Positions 1 to 8,234 of a DNA stretch of 10,855 nt are shown here, one piece after another. The notes under the pieces were generated by a model, which saw only the letters and a program-made list of their open reading frames with translations, did not search any database and had not been told where the DNA came from. The stretch comes from Prevotella sp. UBA2456 (GTDB lineage: Bacteria > Bacteroidota > Bacteroidia > Bacteroidales > Bacteroidaceae). Position numbers and translations under genes: made by a program. The stretch lies in contig DDPY01000051.1 of NCBI GenBank assembly GCA_002342415.1, forward strand, positions 1-10,855, given 5' to 3'. The first letter of the stretch is position 1, and every line of letters starts with the position of its first letter.

Positions 1-1316
1 GTGCCGGACGCATCGTGTATCAAGACCTGGTGAAGATTAACCGTGCATGCAAGGACGGTTCCATCATGGAGAATCCACAGGTAAAGGCTGCTTACAGCTA
101 TGCTAAGGAAAATAACAAAAAGTTGCACCTGATGGGTCTGACCTCTGACGGAGGCGTGCACTCCAGCCTCGACCACCTGTTCAAGCTCATCGAGATTGGC
201 AAGGCTTACGGTCTGAAGAACCAGGTGTTTGTTCACTGCTATATGGACGGTCGCGACACCGACCCTCACTCTGGCAAGGGTTTTATCGAACAAATCACGA
301 AGGTTTGTGCTGAGAATGATGCCGCTATCGCCTCTATCGTTGGTCGATTCTATGCTATGGACCGCGACAAACGCTGGGAGCGTGTGAAGGAAGGCTATGA
401 CCTGATAGTCAACGGTGTGGGTAAGCAGGCTACTGATATGGTCAAGGCGATGGATGAGAGTTATGCCGACGGCGTGACCGACGAGTTCATCAAGCCTATC
501 CACAATGCCTCGGTCAACGGCTGCATTGAGGAGGGCGATGTGGTGATCTTCATCAACTTCCGCAACGACCGCGCCAAGGAGATGACCATTGCACTGACCC
601 AGGAGGACATGCCAGAGCAGGGCATGAAGACCATCCCCGGCTTGCAGTACTATTGCATGACCCCCTACGATGCCAAGTTCCAGGGCGTACACATCCTGTT
701 CCCCAAGGAGAACGTGGAGGACACCTTAGGCGAATACCTGAGCAAGAAGGGTCTGAAGCAGCTGCACACTGCCGAGACCGAGAAATATGCCCACGTCACC
801 TTCTTCTTCAATGGCGGGCGCGAAGCTCCCTATGAGGGTGAGGACCGTATCCTGGTGGCCAGTCCCAAGGTGGCTACCTACGACCTGAAGCCTGAGATGT
901 CGGCCTACGAGGTGAAGGACAAGCTGGTGGGTGCCATCAACACGCAGGAGTATGACTTTATCGTGGTGAACTTCGCCAATGGTGACATGGTGGGTCACAC
1001 GGGTGTCTACAATGCCATTGCCAAGGCCGTATGGGCTGTCGACAACTGTGTGCGCGAGGTCATCGAGGCTGCCAAGGCCAACGACTACGAGGCTATCATC
1101 ATTGCCGACCACGGTAATGCCGACAATGCCATCAACCCCGACGGCACGCCTAACACGGCTCACTCGCTGAACCCCGTACCCTTCATCTATGTGACGAACA
1201 ACAACTCTGCCACGGTGAAGGACGGCCGTCTGGCCGACGTGGCTCCCAGCATCCTGCACATCATGGGACTGGAGCAGCCTGCCGACATGACGGGTGAGTG
1301 CCTGATTACAGACTAA
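1..1316 (+). CDS. gpmI: 2,3-bisphosphoglycerate-independent phosphoglycerate mutase, 5' end cut off
   Basis: Cytosolic glycolytic/gluconeogenic enzyme that interconverts 3- and 2-phosphoglycerate using two Mn2+ ions and a phosphoserine intermediate. The frame is open to the left edge (nt 3-14 read A-G-R-I, followed by VYQDLVKIN), so the start lies outside the window. Counting the GTG at 15 as residue 1, nearly every family active-site residue is visible: His49, Arg80-Asp81 (DGRDT), Arg111 and Arg117 (GRFYAMDRDKRW), Arg183 and Arg186 (NFRNDRA), Lys257 (TEKYAH), Asp324 and His328 (NGDMVGH), Asp365-His366 (ADHGNAD) and His383. Their spacing matches His123, Arg153/Asp154, Arg185/191, Arg261/264, Lys336, Asp403/His407, Asp444/445 and His462 of the Geobacillus enzyme. 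About 74 N-terminal residues, including the catalytic serine and first metal aspartate, are therefore missing. That gives a normal full length near 507-510. It ends with TAA and converges on the kinase gene. Confidence 0.97.
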   Translation, partial: AGRIVYQDLVKINRACKDGSIMENPQVKAAYSYAKENNKKLHLMGLTSDGGVHSSLDHLFKLIEIGKAYGLKNQVFVHCYMDGRDTDPHSGKGFIEQITKVCAENDAAIASIVGRFYAMDRDKRWERVKEGYDLIVNGVGKQATDMVKAMDESYADGVTDEFIKPIHNASVNGCIEEGDVVIFINFRNDRAKEMTIALTQEDMPEQGMKTIPGLQYYCMTPYDAKFQGVHILFPKENVEDTLGEYLSKKGLKQLHTAETEKYAHVTFFFNGGREAPYEGEDRILVASPKVATYDLKPEMSAYEVKDKLVGAINTQEYDFIVVNFANGDMVGHTGVYNAIAKAVWAVDNCVREVIEAAKANDYEAIIIADHGNADNAINPDGTPNTAHSLNPVPFIYVTNNNSATVKDGRLADVAPSILHIMGLEQPADMTGECLITD

Positions 1317-1340
1317 GTCAGCACTACTGGCTATACAACA

Positions 1341-1370
1341 AAAAAGCGTGGCACTGGTGCCGCGCTTTTT
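1341..1370. terminator. Bidirectional intrinsic terminator between convergent genes
   Basis: The arms AAAAAGCG-T-GGCAC (1341-1354) and GTGCC-G-CGCTTTTT (1357-1370) pair over 13 Watson-Crick pairs plus one T/G wobble, around a central TG (loop of four if the innermost pair opens). The T-tract at 1366-1370 continues into ATTTTAT on the plus strand. The A-tract at 1341-1345 gives a T-tract on the minus strand. It lies 25 nt after the gpmI stop and 30 nt after the kinase stop, so one element can end both transcripts. Confidence 0.85.
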
Positions 1371-1399
1371 ATTTTATCTCTTTCGGCTTTGGGAAATGC

Positions 1400-3100
1400 C
1401 TAATACTCGAACGAGCTGCCTCCCAGAAACTCCCTCAGCAGTGATGTAGGCGGAATCTGGTCATCGGCTATCGGACGGATGTAGCTCAGGAACTTACGGA
1501 GGCGATAGGCCTCGGCATACTCTGCACAGTTCTCAGGCACCAGTTCCAACAGGGGCACTGCCTGCTGCTTGATGACCGCCAGTTCGAAGAGCATGGCTGA
1601 ATTGAACATCGCATCGGCATTCTCCTGATAAGGGAATATCCAGCGGTTCTCGCCCTTCCGCACACTGGGCCAGCGGCGAATGGTCTCCTGAGCCGACACT
1701 CCCCGATACTTGTGATCGCGGATGATGCGGCGCAGCAGTCGGTTGTCGGTGGTGGGAATATAGTTGTGGTTGTCAAGCAGTATCGTGGTCAGTGCAGAGG
1801 CATAGATGCGATACTTCTGACTGTCGGGTATCGAGGCGGTAAGCTCTGGATTCAAGGCATGGATGCCCTCTACCACCAGCACCTCGTTGCCCTTGAGTTG
1901 CAGTTTCTTTCCGCTCATCTCACTCTTGCCTGTCTGGAAATTATATCGCGGCAGTTCCACCTCCTCACCCCGGAAGAGCGCATTCAGCTGCTCGTTGAGC
2001 AAGGGGATATTGAGTGCATGCAGATGCTCGAAGTCATAGTCGCCGCTTTCGTCGCGGGGGGTGTCCTCGCGGTCAAGGAAGTAGTCGTCGAGGGAGATGC
2101 CGATAGGCTTGAGGCCATTGATGGCCAGTTGCACGGAGACGCGCTTGCAGGTAGTGGTCTTTCCGCTGCTGGAGGGTCCGGCAATCAGCACCATCTTAAC
2201 CCCTGACCGGCGGGCTATCTCGTCGGCAATCTGGGCAATTTTTTTCTCCTGCAGCGCCTCGCTGAGCTGGATTAGCTGGTTGGCATGCCCCTTAGAGATG
2301 GCCTCGTTCAGGTCGCCTACCGTCCGCAAGCCTAAAATGTCCTGCCAGCGATGGTGCTCCTTGAATATCTCGAACATCTTGTTCTGCCGAACGAACGGTC
2401 CGAGCCGCGACGGGTCCTGCTGGGACGGGATGCGCAGCAGCACTCCATCAAAGTAATACTCCAGTCCGAAGAGATAAATCTGTCCGGTAGTGGTGAGCAT
2501 CGTACCATAATAATAGTCGCGATAGCCATCAATGTCGTAGTAGGTGGTATAGAGCCTGCCCGTGCTCTGCAGCAGCTTGACCTTGGAGTAGGAGTGCGAT
2601 GCCGTAAACATGCGGATAGCCTCCTCGGTAGTAGTCTCATGCCGGTGGATGGGCAGGTCGGCATCGATAATCTGCTGCATGCGCTGCCGCAGGTCGCTGA
2701 CATCGTCAGGCGTGACATCGCGGCGCTTGCCCTCGTTGTCCTTGATGGTAAGGTCAATGTAATAGCCGTTGGACACGGGGATGTCGATGATGATGGTGCA
2801 GCGCGGCCACAGGTCGCGTGCTGCCTTGCTGAGCACGAAGAACAGGCTGCGGGTGTAGGCCCGCATGGCGGATGCATCGTGCAGGTCGAGGAACTCGATG
2901 TCCTTCGGCTTATACACACGGTAGTGCATCCCTTCCACCCTGTTGTTCACACGTGCACTAATAGGTCCATAGTCCATTTCGAGACCAGAAAGCGAAAAAA
3001 TTTCAGAAAGTGTGGATCCGATGCTGATATTTAGAGTTTTTTTATTATTTTTGCAACGGATTTGGACGAATGCCTCGCCATTTTGATGCTGTTGTTCCAT
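1400..3100 (-). CDS. Nucleoside (uridine-type) kinase with ThrRS-like TGS N-terminal region
   Basis: Predicted cytosolic ATP-dependent kinase of the phosphoribulokinase/uridine kinase family, 566 residues. The C-terminal part carries the catalytic signatures: P-loop GPSSSGKTTT at 308-317, DDYF at 338-341 (substrate-site aspartate region), a Walker-B-like VVEGIHAL at 409-416, and the lid-type RLLRRIIRD at 454-462. The N-terminal ~75 residues look like a TGS domain. Residues 76-165 resemble the next part of threonyl-tRNA synthetase (LPIHRHETTTEEAIRMF), but no HxxxH editing motif is seen. This fusion is known in Bacteroidetes and some other bacteria, where it is usually annotated as nucleoside or uridine kinase; substrate specificity is inferred. 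A plain Udk is about 210 residues, so over half of this protein is extra. The start is the ATG at 3100; no Shine-Dalgarno is seen, and a TAnnTTTG element lies 23 bp upstream. It is divergent from the phosphate transporter and convergent with gpmI. Confidence 0.88.
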   Translation of the reverse strand: MEQQHQNGEAFVQIRCKNNKKTLNISIGSTLSEIFSLSGLEMDYGPISARVNNRVEGMHYRVYKPKDIEFLDLHDASAMRAYTRSLFFVLSKAARDLWPRCTIIIDIPVSNGYYIDLTIKDNEGKRRDVTPDDVSDLRQRMQQIIDADLPIHRHETTTEEAIRMFTASHSYSKVKLLQSTGRLYTTYYDIDGYRDYYYGTMLTTTGQIYLFGLEYYFDGVLLRIPSQQDPSRLGPFVRQNKMFEIFKEHHRWQDILGLRTVGDLNEAISKGHANQLIQLSEALQEKKIAQIADEIARRSGVKMVLIAGPSSSGKTTTCKRVSVQLAINGLKPIGISLDDYFLDREDTPRDESGDYDFEHLHALNIPLLNEQLNALFRGEEVELPRYNFQTGKSEMSGKKLQLKGNEVLVVEGIHALNPELTASIPDSQKYRIYASALTTILLDNHNYIPTTDNRLLRRIIRDHKYRGVSAQETIRRWPSVRKGENRWIFPYQENADAMFNSAMLFELAVIKQQAVPLLELVPENCAEYAEAYRLRKFLSYIRPIADDQIPPTSLLREFLGGSSFEY

Positions 3101-3123
3101 AGACGTAATATTTATTGATGCGA

Positions 3124-3131
3124 CAAAGATA
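3124..3131 (-). promoter_or_regulatory. Bacteroidetes -7 promoter element for the kinase gene
   Basis: On the minus strand this reads TATCTTTG, a full match to TAnnTTTG, 23 bp upstream of the kinase ATG. That would give a leader of roughly 15 nt. About 20 bp further upstream there is only a T-rich run, not a clear TTTG -33 box. The element sits in the 74-bp divergent gap; I see no equal match pointing towards the transporter at 3175. Confidence 0.55.
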
Positions 3132-3174
3132 CGAAAAAGTTTTGACTTCCGAGTAAAAATTAGAAAGTTTTTTT

Positions 3175-4884
3175 ATGACAACCTGGGTGATATTGAAATT
3201 ATTAGGTTCGCTGGCCCTGCTGATGTTCGGTATGAAGCAGATGAGCGATGCCCTTCAGAAGTTGGCAGGTCCGCAACTGCGCCACGTGTTGGGAGCAATG
3301 ACCACCAACCGCTTTACCGGCATGCTGTCGGGTTTGTTTGTCACAGCGGCTGTACAGTCATCTACGGCCACAACCCTGATGACCGTATCGTTTGTCAATG
3401 CCGGCTTGGTGACACTGATGCAGGCCATTGCCGTCATCATGGGTGCCCACATCGGCACCACCGTGACAGCATGGATTATGTCATTAGGCTTTGTGTACAA
3501 CATCACCCCCTACATCTACATCTTCCTCTTCTTTGCCATTATCCTTATCTATATGAAGAGCGGCCGCATGATGGGCGACCTGCTCTTCGGCATCTCTTTC
3601 CTCTTCCTCGGATTAGGCACACTGAAGGACACGGGCTTTGCCGTCATTCAGGACCCCACGGCAGGCGAAGCACTGATGCAGTTCTTCCAACAGTTCAACG
3701 AACCGACTTTCTGGAACGCGCTGTTCTTTCTGCTCATAGGCACGTTGCTGACACTCTGCGTACAGTCGAGTGCTGCCATCATGGCCATCACCATGCTGCT
3801 CTGCTCCACGGGAATGCTACACATAGAGCAGGGCATCATGCTTGTATTAGGCGAGAATATCGGTACTACCATCACCGCCAATATCGTGGCATCCTCGGCC
3901 AATGTGCAGGCCCGCCGGGCAGCCTTTGCCCACTTCACGGTGAATGCCATCGGTGTGACATGGGCACTCATCCTGCTACGGCCGTTCTACAATCTGGTAT
4001 GCCAGATAGCGGGCTTCGATTCGCAGATACCGGCAACAGCCCCCGACTATGCTATCAAAGCCTCGGTGGTGCTGGCCACCTACCACACCGTCTTCAATGT
4101 GGCGAACACCCTGCTGCAAATCGGCTTTGTACAGTATATTGAGCGCTTTGTCTGCTGGATTGTCAAGCCCAAGAAGGTGGACGAGGAAGAGGACTTCCGC
4201 CTGCACTTCATCCAATCGGGCCTCATGAAGACTCCAGAACTCTCGGTGCTCGAGGCTCAAAAGGAGATTAGGGCATTCTCGGAACGCATGCAACGCATGT
4301 TCGGCATGGTGCGCGAGCTGCTCACCGAGAAGGACGAGCAGAAATTTGCCAACGAGTATGCGCGCATAGAGAAGTACGAGCAGATCTCCGACAATATGGA
4401 GATAGAGATTGCCAAGTATCTCGACCAGGTCAGCGATGCCCATCTGTCGGACGACACCAAGGCCAAGATACGCTCCATGCTGCGCGAGATTTCAGAACTG
4501 GAGTCTATCGGTGATGCCTGCTACAACATGGCACGTACCATCCAGCGCAAGGTGCAGGGCAAGAAAGACCACTTCACCGACCGCCACTACGAGCACATTG
4601 AACAGATGATGGGTCTCACCGATCAGGCACTGACCCAGATGAATGCCCTCCTGGGCGGCAGAAAGGAGTCGTACGATGTCAACCGCACCTTCAACCTCGA
4701 GAACGAGATTAACAACTATCGCAACCAGTTGAAGTCGCAGAATATCAACGACATCAACAACCACCAGTACTCCTATGCCATAGGCACTATCTACATGGAT
4801 TTGATTAACGAATGTGAGAAATTAGGAGACTATGTAGTAAACGTGGTTGAGGCCCGTATGGGCAGCAAGCAGACGAAAGTTTAG
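3175..4884 (+). CDS. Na+/Pi-cotransporter family protein with C-terminal PhoU-like domain
   Basis: Inner-membrane protein of the NptA/YjbB type (Na_Pi_cotrans family), 569 residues, expected to move inorganic phosphate coupled to Na+. The family's inverted duplication is plain: QSSTATT at 61-67 with GAHIGTT at 90-96 in the first half, and QSSA at 197-200 with GENIGTT at 226-232 in the second. Hydrophobic segments fall near 5-20, 50-60, 70-100, 112-127, 136-150, 181-208, 219-240, 255-280, 297-318 and 320-330. From about 355 the protein is soluble, charged and helical, with two PhoU-like signatures, ESIGD at 443-447 and EKLGDYVVN at 548-556. Fusion of a PhoU-like domain to this transporter is common in bacteria and suggests built-in control of flux; the direction of transport is not decided by sequence. 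The ATG at 3175 follows a T-run with no Shine-Dalgarno. No PhoB/PhoR or Pst genes are nearby. Confidence 0.92.
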   Translation: MTTWVILKLLGSLALLMFGMKQMSDALQKLAGPQLRHVLGAMTTNRFTGMLSGLFVTAAVQSSTATTLMTVSFVNAGLVTLMQAIAVIMGAHIGTTVTAWIMSLGFVYNITPYIYIFLFFAIILIYMKSGRMMGDLLFGISFLFLGLGTLKDTGFAVIQDPTAGEALMQFFQQFNEPTFWNALFFLLIGTLLTLCVQSSAAIMAITMLLCSTGMLHIEQGIMLVLGENIGTTITANIVASSANVQARRAAFAHFTVNAIGVTWALILLRPFYNLVCQIAGFDSQIPATAPDYAIKASVVLATYHTVFNVANTLLQIGFVQYIERFVCWIVKPKKVDEEEDFRLHFIQSGLMKTPELSVLEAQKEIRAFSERMQRMFGMVRELLTEKDEQKFANEYARIEKYEQISDNMEIEIAKYLDQVSDAHLSDDTKAKIRSMLREISELESIGDACYNMARTIQRKVQGKKDHFTDRHYEHIEQMMGLTDQALTQMNALLGGRKESYDVNRTFNLENEINNYRNQLKSQNINDINNHQYSYAIGTIYMDLINECEKLGDYVVNVVEARMGSKQTKV

Positions 4885-4936
4885 GCTTCTTTAAAAAAAA
4901 GACAATAAAAAGGGCAGTTATTTCAGTTTTTTTAAG

Positions 4937-4944
4937 TACATTTG
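4937..4944 (+). promoter_or_regulatory. Bacteroidetes -7 promoter element for the TonB-dependent receptor
   Basis: TACATTTG matches TAnnTTTG exactly, 29 bp before the receptor ATG. The expected transcript start is near 4950, giving a leader of about 24 nt, AU-rich and without a Shine-Dalgarno. The -33 region is T-rich but has no clean TTTG. The 52 bp between the transporter stop and this element hold no convincing terminator hairpin, so read-through from the transporter is possible. Confidence 0.55.
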
Positions 4945-4973
4945 CAGGCAAAATACAAACTTTATTATAAAAT

Positions 4974-7900
4974 ATGTGTAAAAAGCTACTTTTAATAGCC
5001 ATGATGTTGACATCAACGTTGACTATTCTGGCACAGGTTACCACCTCTGCACTCAGCGGAAAGGTAACCATGGAGGATACCAAAGAGGAGGTGATTGGTG
5101 CTACCATTCAGGCCATCCATGAACCTTCCGGTACCAAGTACAATGCGGTGACCAACACCAGCGGACGCTTTACCATCCAAGGTATGCGTAACGGCGGACC
5201 CTACACGGTCACCATCAGCTACATCGGTTATAAGACCAAGACCTTTCGTGACATTGAACTCGAGTTGGCCGAGACCTACGATCTGAACGTCTGGCTCTCC
5301 GAGAATGCCAACGAGCTGACGGAGATTGTAGTCAGCGGTAAGGCTTCAAAGTTCTCAGCAGAGAAGACAGGTGCCTCGACCAATATCAACAACCGCACCA
5401 TCATGGAGCTGCCCACCGTCAGCCGCGGCATCGGCGATATTGCCAAGCTGTCGCCTTACTACGGTGGTAGCAACGGATTCAGCGGTATGAACGGCAAGAT
5501 GTCGAACTTCACCCTCGACGGTGCCAACCTGAACAACAACTTCGGACTGTCGAGCGACCTGCCCGGTGGCGGTATGCCCGTCTCAATGGATGCTATCGAC
5601 GAGGTACAGGTGGTGGTAGCTCCCTTCGATGTCCGTCAGTCCAACTTCATCGGCGGCGGTATCAATGCCGTCACCAAGTCGGGTACGAACACCTTCAAGG
5701 GCACGGCCTACTTCTACTATACCAATGAGAATATGCACGGCAACCGTGTAGACGGCAAGCAGAACTCGGAGCCCAACCCCGACGAGCAGAAGACCTGGGG
5801 CTTCACCCTCGGCGGACCGATTCTCAAGGATAAGCTCTTCTTCTTTGCCAACTTCGAGCGCACCAATTCGGAGAGCGTGCCCACCTTCTGGCGGCCCGAT
5901 GCTACGGGTGAGGGTGCCGACAGCAAGACCTACACCTCGCGCACACTGTTGAGCGACATGCAGATGATCTCGCAGTTCGTGAAGGACAAGTACGGCTACG
6001 ACACTGGCTCGGCCGACTCTTATCCCGGCGGCATCACCAACAACAAGTGGCTGGGACGCCTGGACTGGAATATCACCAACAACCATCATCTGGCTGTGCG
6101 CTTCAATCATACCAACAACTCGCGCTATGCCACTCCCAGTGCCACCTCGCGTGATGCTGGCGGACTGTCGGCAGCCTGTGTCGGCATCAGCTCGATGGCC
6201 TTCGCCAACTCCTTCTATGAGCAGAAGAACAAGGTAACCACCTTCTCGTTCGACCTCAACAGCCGCTTCGGTGAGAGCATGAGCAACCAGCTGCTGGTGA
6301 CCTATTCGAACATCGACGACGAACGTGACACGAACTCCAGCCCCTTCCCCTTCATCGACATCATGAAGGACGGCGACCCCTATATGTCGTTAGGCTATGA
6401 GCTCTTCACATATAACAACCGCGTGCAGAACAAGATTCTGACCATCAACGACAACTTCACCTACTATATGGGTGCCCACAAGCTCACGGCCGGATTCAAC
6501 TTTGAGCATCAGCGTGCCACCAACGCCTATATGCGCCAGGGTACGGGCTACTACCGCTATGCCTCGATGGAGGACTTCATGGATGGTGCTGCTCCTACTG
6601 CCGTAGTACTGACATCGGGTAACGACGGCAATGAGAAGCCTGTCTCGGAGGTTGCCTTCAACCAGATTGGCCTCTATGCACAAGACGAATGGAATGTCAC
6701 TGACAAGCTGAAGCTGAACTATGGTATCCGCTTCGACAATCTCATCTTCCAGAACGACGGTGCCATCACCAATCAGGAGCTCTTGGCCCAAGACCTCGGC
6801 GGCCGCCACCTCGACACAGGTGTATGGCCCAAGAGCAACTGGCAGATTTCTCCCCGCGTAGGCTTTGTGTGGGACGTGATGGGCGACAAGTCGCTGAAAG
6901 TACGTGGTGGTACGGGACTCTTCGCCGGCCGTATGCCTCTGGTGTTCTTCACCAATATGCCCAGCCAGTCGGGTATGTTCCAGACCACCTATATCACCAA
7001 GGATGCCACAGCACTGTCTAAGTTCACCGGTGGACTGAAGACCGATGTCAAAGAGATGGAGAGCATTCTGAAGGACTATGCACAGGGTATGGCCTACTAT
7101 GCCGGTGTCGATCGCGACTTCAAGATGCCGCAGGTCTGGAAGTCGTCTATCGCTATCGACTATAATGTGCCCGTCTCGTTCCCCCTGTCGGTAACGGGTG
7201 AGTTCACCTATACCAAGAATGTCAATGCCGTCAACCTGATTAACTGGAACATGAAGGACCCGGATGACACCTGGCAGCGCATGGCTGGTGCCGACAACCG
7301 ACTGATTTATCCCGCCAAGGATGTCTATCAGTATGGCTCAAAGGGAGTCTACGTGCTCAGCAACAACCATCGCGGCTACGGATGGACCGCCAGCCTGCAG
7401 CTGAATGCAGAGCCCATCAAGGACCTGCGCATCTCGGCAGCCTACACCCATACCGTCAACAAGGAAGTCACGGCACTGCCCGGCTCGAACGCACAGGCAG
7501 CATGGCAGTATATGCACACGGTGAACGGTCCGAATATCATCGAGACCCGCAACTCGGGCTTCGTCACTCCCGACCGTGTGATTGTCAACCTGAGCTATCG
7601 CTATAAGAAAGACCACTTCTCGCTCTTCTATAGCGGCTACTCACCCTCGGGCTGGAGCTACTGCTACAGCAACGATATCAATGGTGACGGACTGGCCTAC
7701 GACCTGATGTACATCCCCCGCGATGACTCAGAAATCAAGTTTGCTACCGACGACGACCGCATTGCCTTCTGGAACTTCGTCGAGCAGGACGACTACCTGA
7801 AGAACCATAAGGGCGAGTATGCCGACCTCTATGGAGCCCGCGCTCCCTGGGTGCATACCTTCGACTTCAAGTGGGCTCACGACTTCGACCTGAAGATTGG

Positions 7901-8165
7901 CAAGACCACCCACAAGCTGCAACTCATTGCCAATGTCGAGAACATCGGCAACCTGCTGAACTCAAAGTGGGGTGTGGCCAAACTCATCCCAGGCATGAGC
8001 AACAACATGTTCAAGATGCTCAGCGTGACCAATGCTGCCGATGTGAAGAACGGTGCACAGCCCATCTTCCGCATGAACACTGACATGAAGACCGCATGGG
8101 ACTACAACCACAGCTACAGCCAGTGCTGGCGCCTGCAGTTAGGTGTGAAGTACTACTTCAACTAA
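4974..8165 (+). CDS. Oar-like TonB-dependent outer-membrane receptor
   Basis: Outer-membrane beta-barrel transporter energised by TonB/ExbBD, 1063 residues; the ligand is unknown. A signal peptide covers residues 1-20 (KK, then LLLIAMMLTSTLTILA) with likely cleavage before Gln21. Residues ~27-110 form a carboxypeptidase-regulatory-like domain (SGKVTMED, NTSGRFTIQG, ISYIGYKT), followed by LTEIVVSGK at 115-123. The plug follows at ~130-240, with FTLDGANLNNNFGL at 179-192 and the Oar-typical GGGINAVTKSGTN at 227-239. The rest alternates aromatic and polar residues in barrel strands, including an ISPRVGFVWD strand, and the end LQLGVKYYFN is a typical barrel-closing strand. It lacks a SusC-like context: no SusD follows, and the next gene points the other way. 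Oar-type proteins have been linked to outer-membrane transport, including protease export in Myxococcus; here the role is open. The start is the ATG at 4974, the only one giving a full signal peptide. Confidence 0.93.
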   Translation: MCKKLLLIAMMLTSTLTILAQVTTSALSGKVTMEDTKEEVIGATIQAIHEPSGTKYNAVTNTSGRFTIQGMRNGGPYTVTISYIGYKTKTFRDIELELAETYDLNVWLSENANELTEIVVSGKASKFSAEKTGASTNINNRTIMELPTVSRGIGDIAKLSPYYGGSNGFSGMNGKMSNFTLDGANLNNNFGLSSDLPGGGMPVSMDAIDEVQVVVAPFDVRQSNFIGGGINAVTKSGTNTFKGTAYFYYTNENMHGNRVDGKQNSEPNPDEQKTWGFTLGGPILKDKLFFFANFERTNSESVPTFWRPDATGEGADSKTYTSRTLLSDMQMISQFVKDKYGYDTGSADSYPGGITNNKWLGRLDWNITNNHHLAVRFNHTNNSRYATPSATSRDAGGLSAACVGISSMAFANSFYEQKNKVTTFSFDLNSRFGESMSNQLLVTYSNIDDERDTNSSPFPFIDIMKDGDPYMSLGYELFTYNNRVQNKILTINDNFTYYMGAHKLTAGFNFEHQRATNAYMRQGTGYYRYASMEDFMDGAAPTAVVLTSGNDGNEKPVSEVAFNQIGLYAQDEWNVTDKLKLNYGIRFDNLIFQNDGAITNQELLAQDLGGRHLDTGVWPKSNWQISPRVGFVWDVMGDKSLKVRGGTGLFAGRMPLVFFTNMPSQSGMFQTTYITKDATALSKFTGGLKTDVKEMESILKDYAQGMAYYAGVDRDFKMPQVWKSSIAIDYNVPVSFPLSVTGEFTYTKNVNAVNLINWNMKDPDDTWQRMAGADNRLIYPAKDVYQYGSKGVYVLSNNHRGYGWTASLQLNAEPIKDLRISAAYTHTVNKEVTALPGSNAQAAWQYMHTVNGPNIIETRNSGFVTPDRVIVNLSYRYKKDHFSLFYSGYSPSGWSYCYSNDINGDGLAYDLMYIPRDDSEIKFATDDDRIAFWNFVEQDDYLKNHKGEYADLYGARAPWVHTFDFKWAHDFDLKIGKTTHKLQLIANVENIGNLLNSKWGVAKLIPGMSNNMFKMLSVTNAADVKNGAQPIFRMNTDMKTAWDYNHSYSQCWRLQLGVKYYFN

Positions 8166-8169
8166 TATA

Positions 8170-8204
8170 GAGGTAAGAAGTAAGAAGTAAGAGGTAAGGG
8201 GTGA
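8170..8204 (+). repeat. Heptanucleotide array 1 (GARGTAA), five units
   Basis: Five tandem 7-bp units begin 4 nt after the receptor stop codon: GAGGTAA, GAAGTAA, GAAGTAA, GAGGTAA and GGGGTGA. The plus strand is almost all purine apart from one T per unit. The last two units recur in inverted form at 8206-8219 (GTGGTGA and GAGGTAA on the minus strand), making a hairpin. The period is 7, so the array is not an in-frame protein repeat. Confidence 0.85.
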
Positions 8205-8222
8205 GTCACCACTTACCTCTTA
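8188..8222. terminator. Hairpin made of inverted heptads; probable terminator of the receptor gene
   Basis: The arms 8188-8204 and 8206-8222 are reverse complements over 17 positions with one G/A mismatch (8199 against 8211), around a central G at 8205; the real loop must open a few inner pairs. The plus-strand 3' side continues as TTTCATTC, a modest T-tract. On the minus strand the hairpin is followed by CTTCTTACTTCTTACC, so it could also stop transcripts arriving from the glycosidase gene. It lies 22 nt after the receptor stop. The stem is strong, but the T-tracts are poorer than at 1341-1370. Confidence 0.6.
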
Positions 8223-8234
8223 TTTCATTCATAA

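Noticed and set aside
15..17. GTG at 15 as the start of the phosphoglycerate mutase
   Set aside because: The frame stays open and homologous (AGRI) to the left edge, and the family needs about 74 further N-terminal residues with the catalytic serine.
726..1259. Minus-strand frame of 177 codons opposite gpmI
   Set aside because: The plus strand holds catalytic gpmI residues throughout; the antisense translation is Val/Gly/Leu-rich shadow sequence.
2351..3034. Plus-strand frame of 227 codons opposite the kinase N-terminus
   Set aside because: The minus strand carries continuous TGS/kinase coding sequence; this is a mirror frame with no domain signature.
4885..4936. Terminator after the phosphate transporter
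   Set aside because: Only A- and T-rich runs are present; no stem of useful length can be drawn.
4974..5036. Lipoprotein signal because of the cysteine at residue 2
   Set aside because: The cysteine precedes the hydrophobic segment; there is no lipobox at the cleavage region, which fits signal peptidase I (ILA before Gln21).
4974..8165. SusC-type receptor of a polysaccharide utilisation locus
   Set aside because: There is no SusD gene downstream, and the plug and barrel motifs fit the Oar-like group better.
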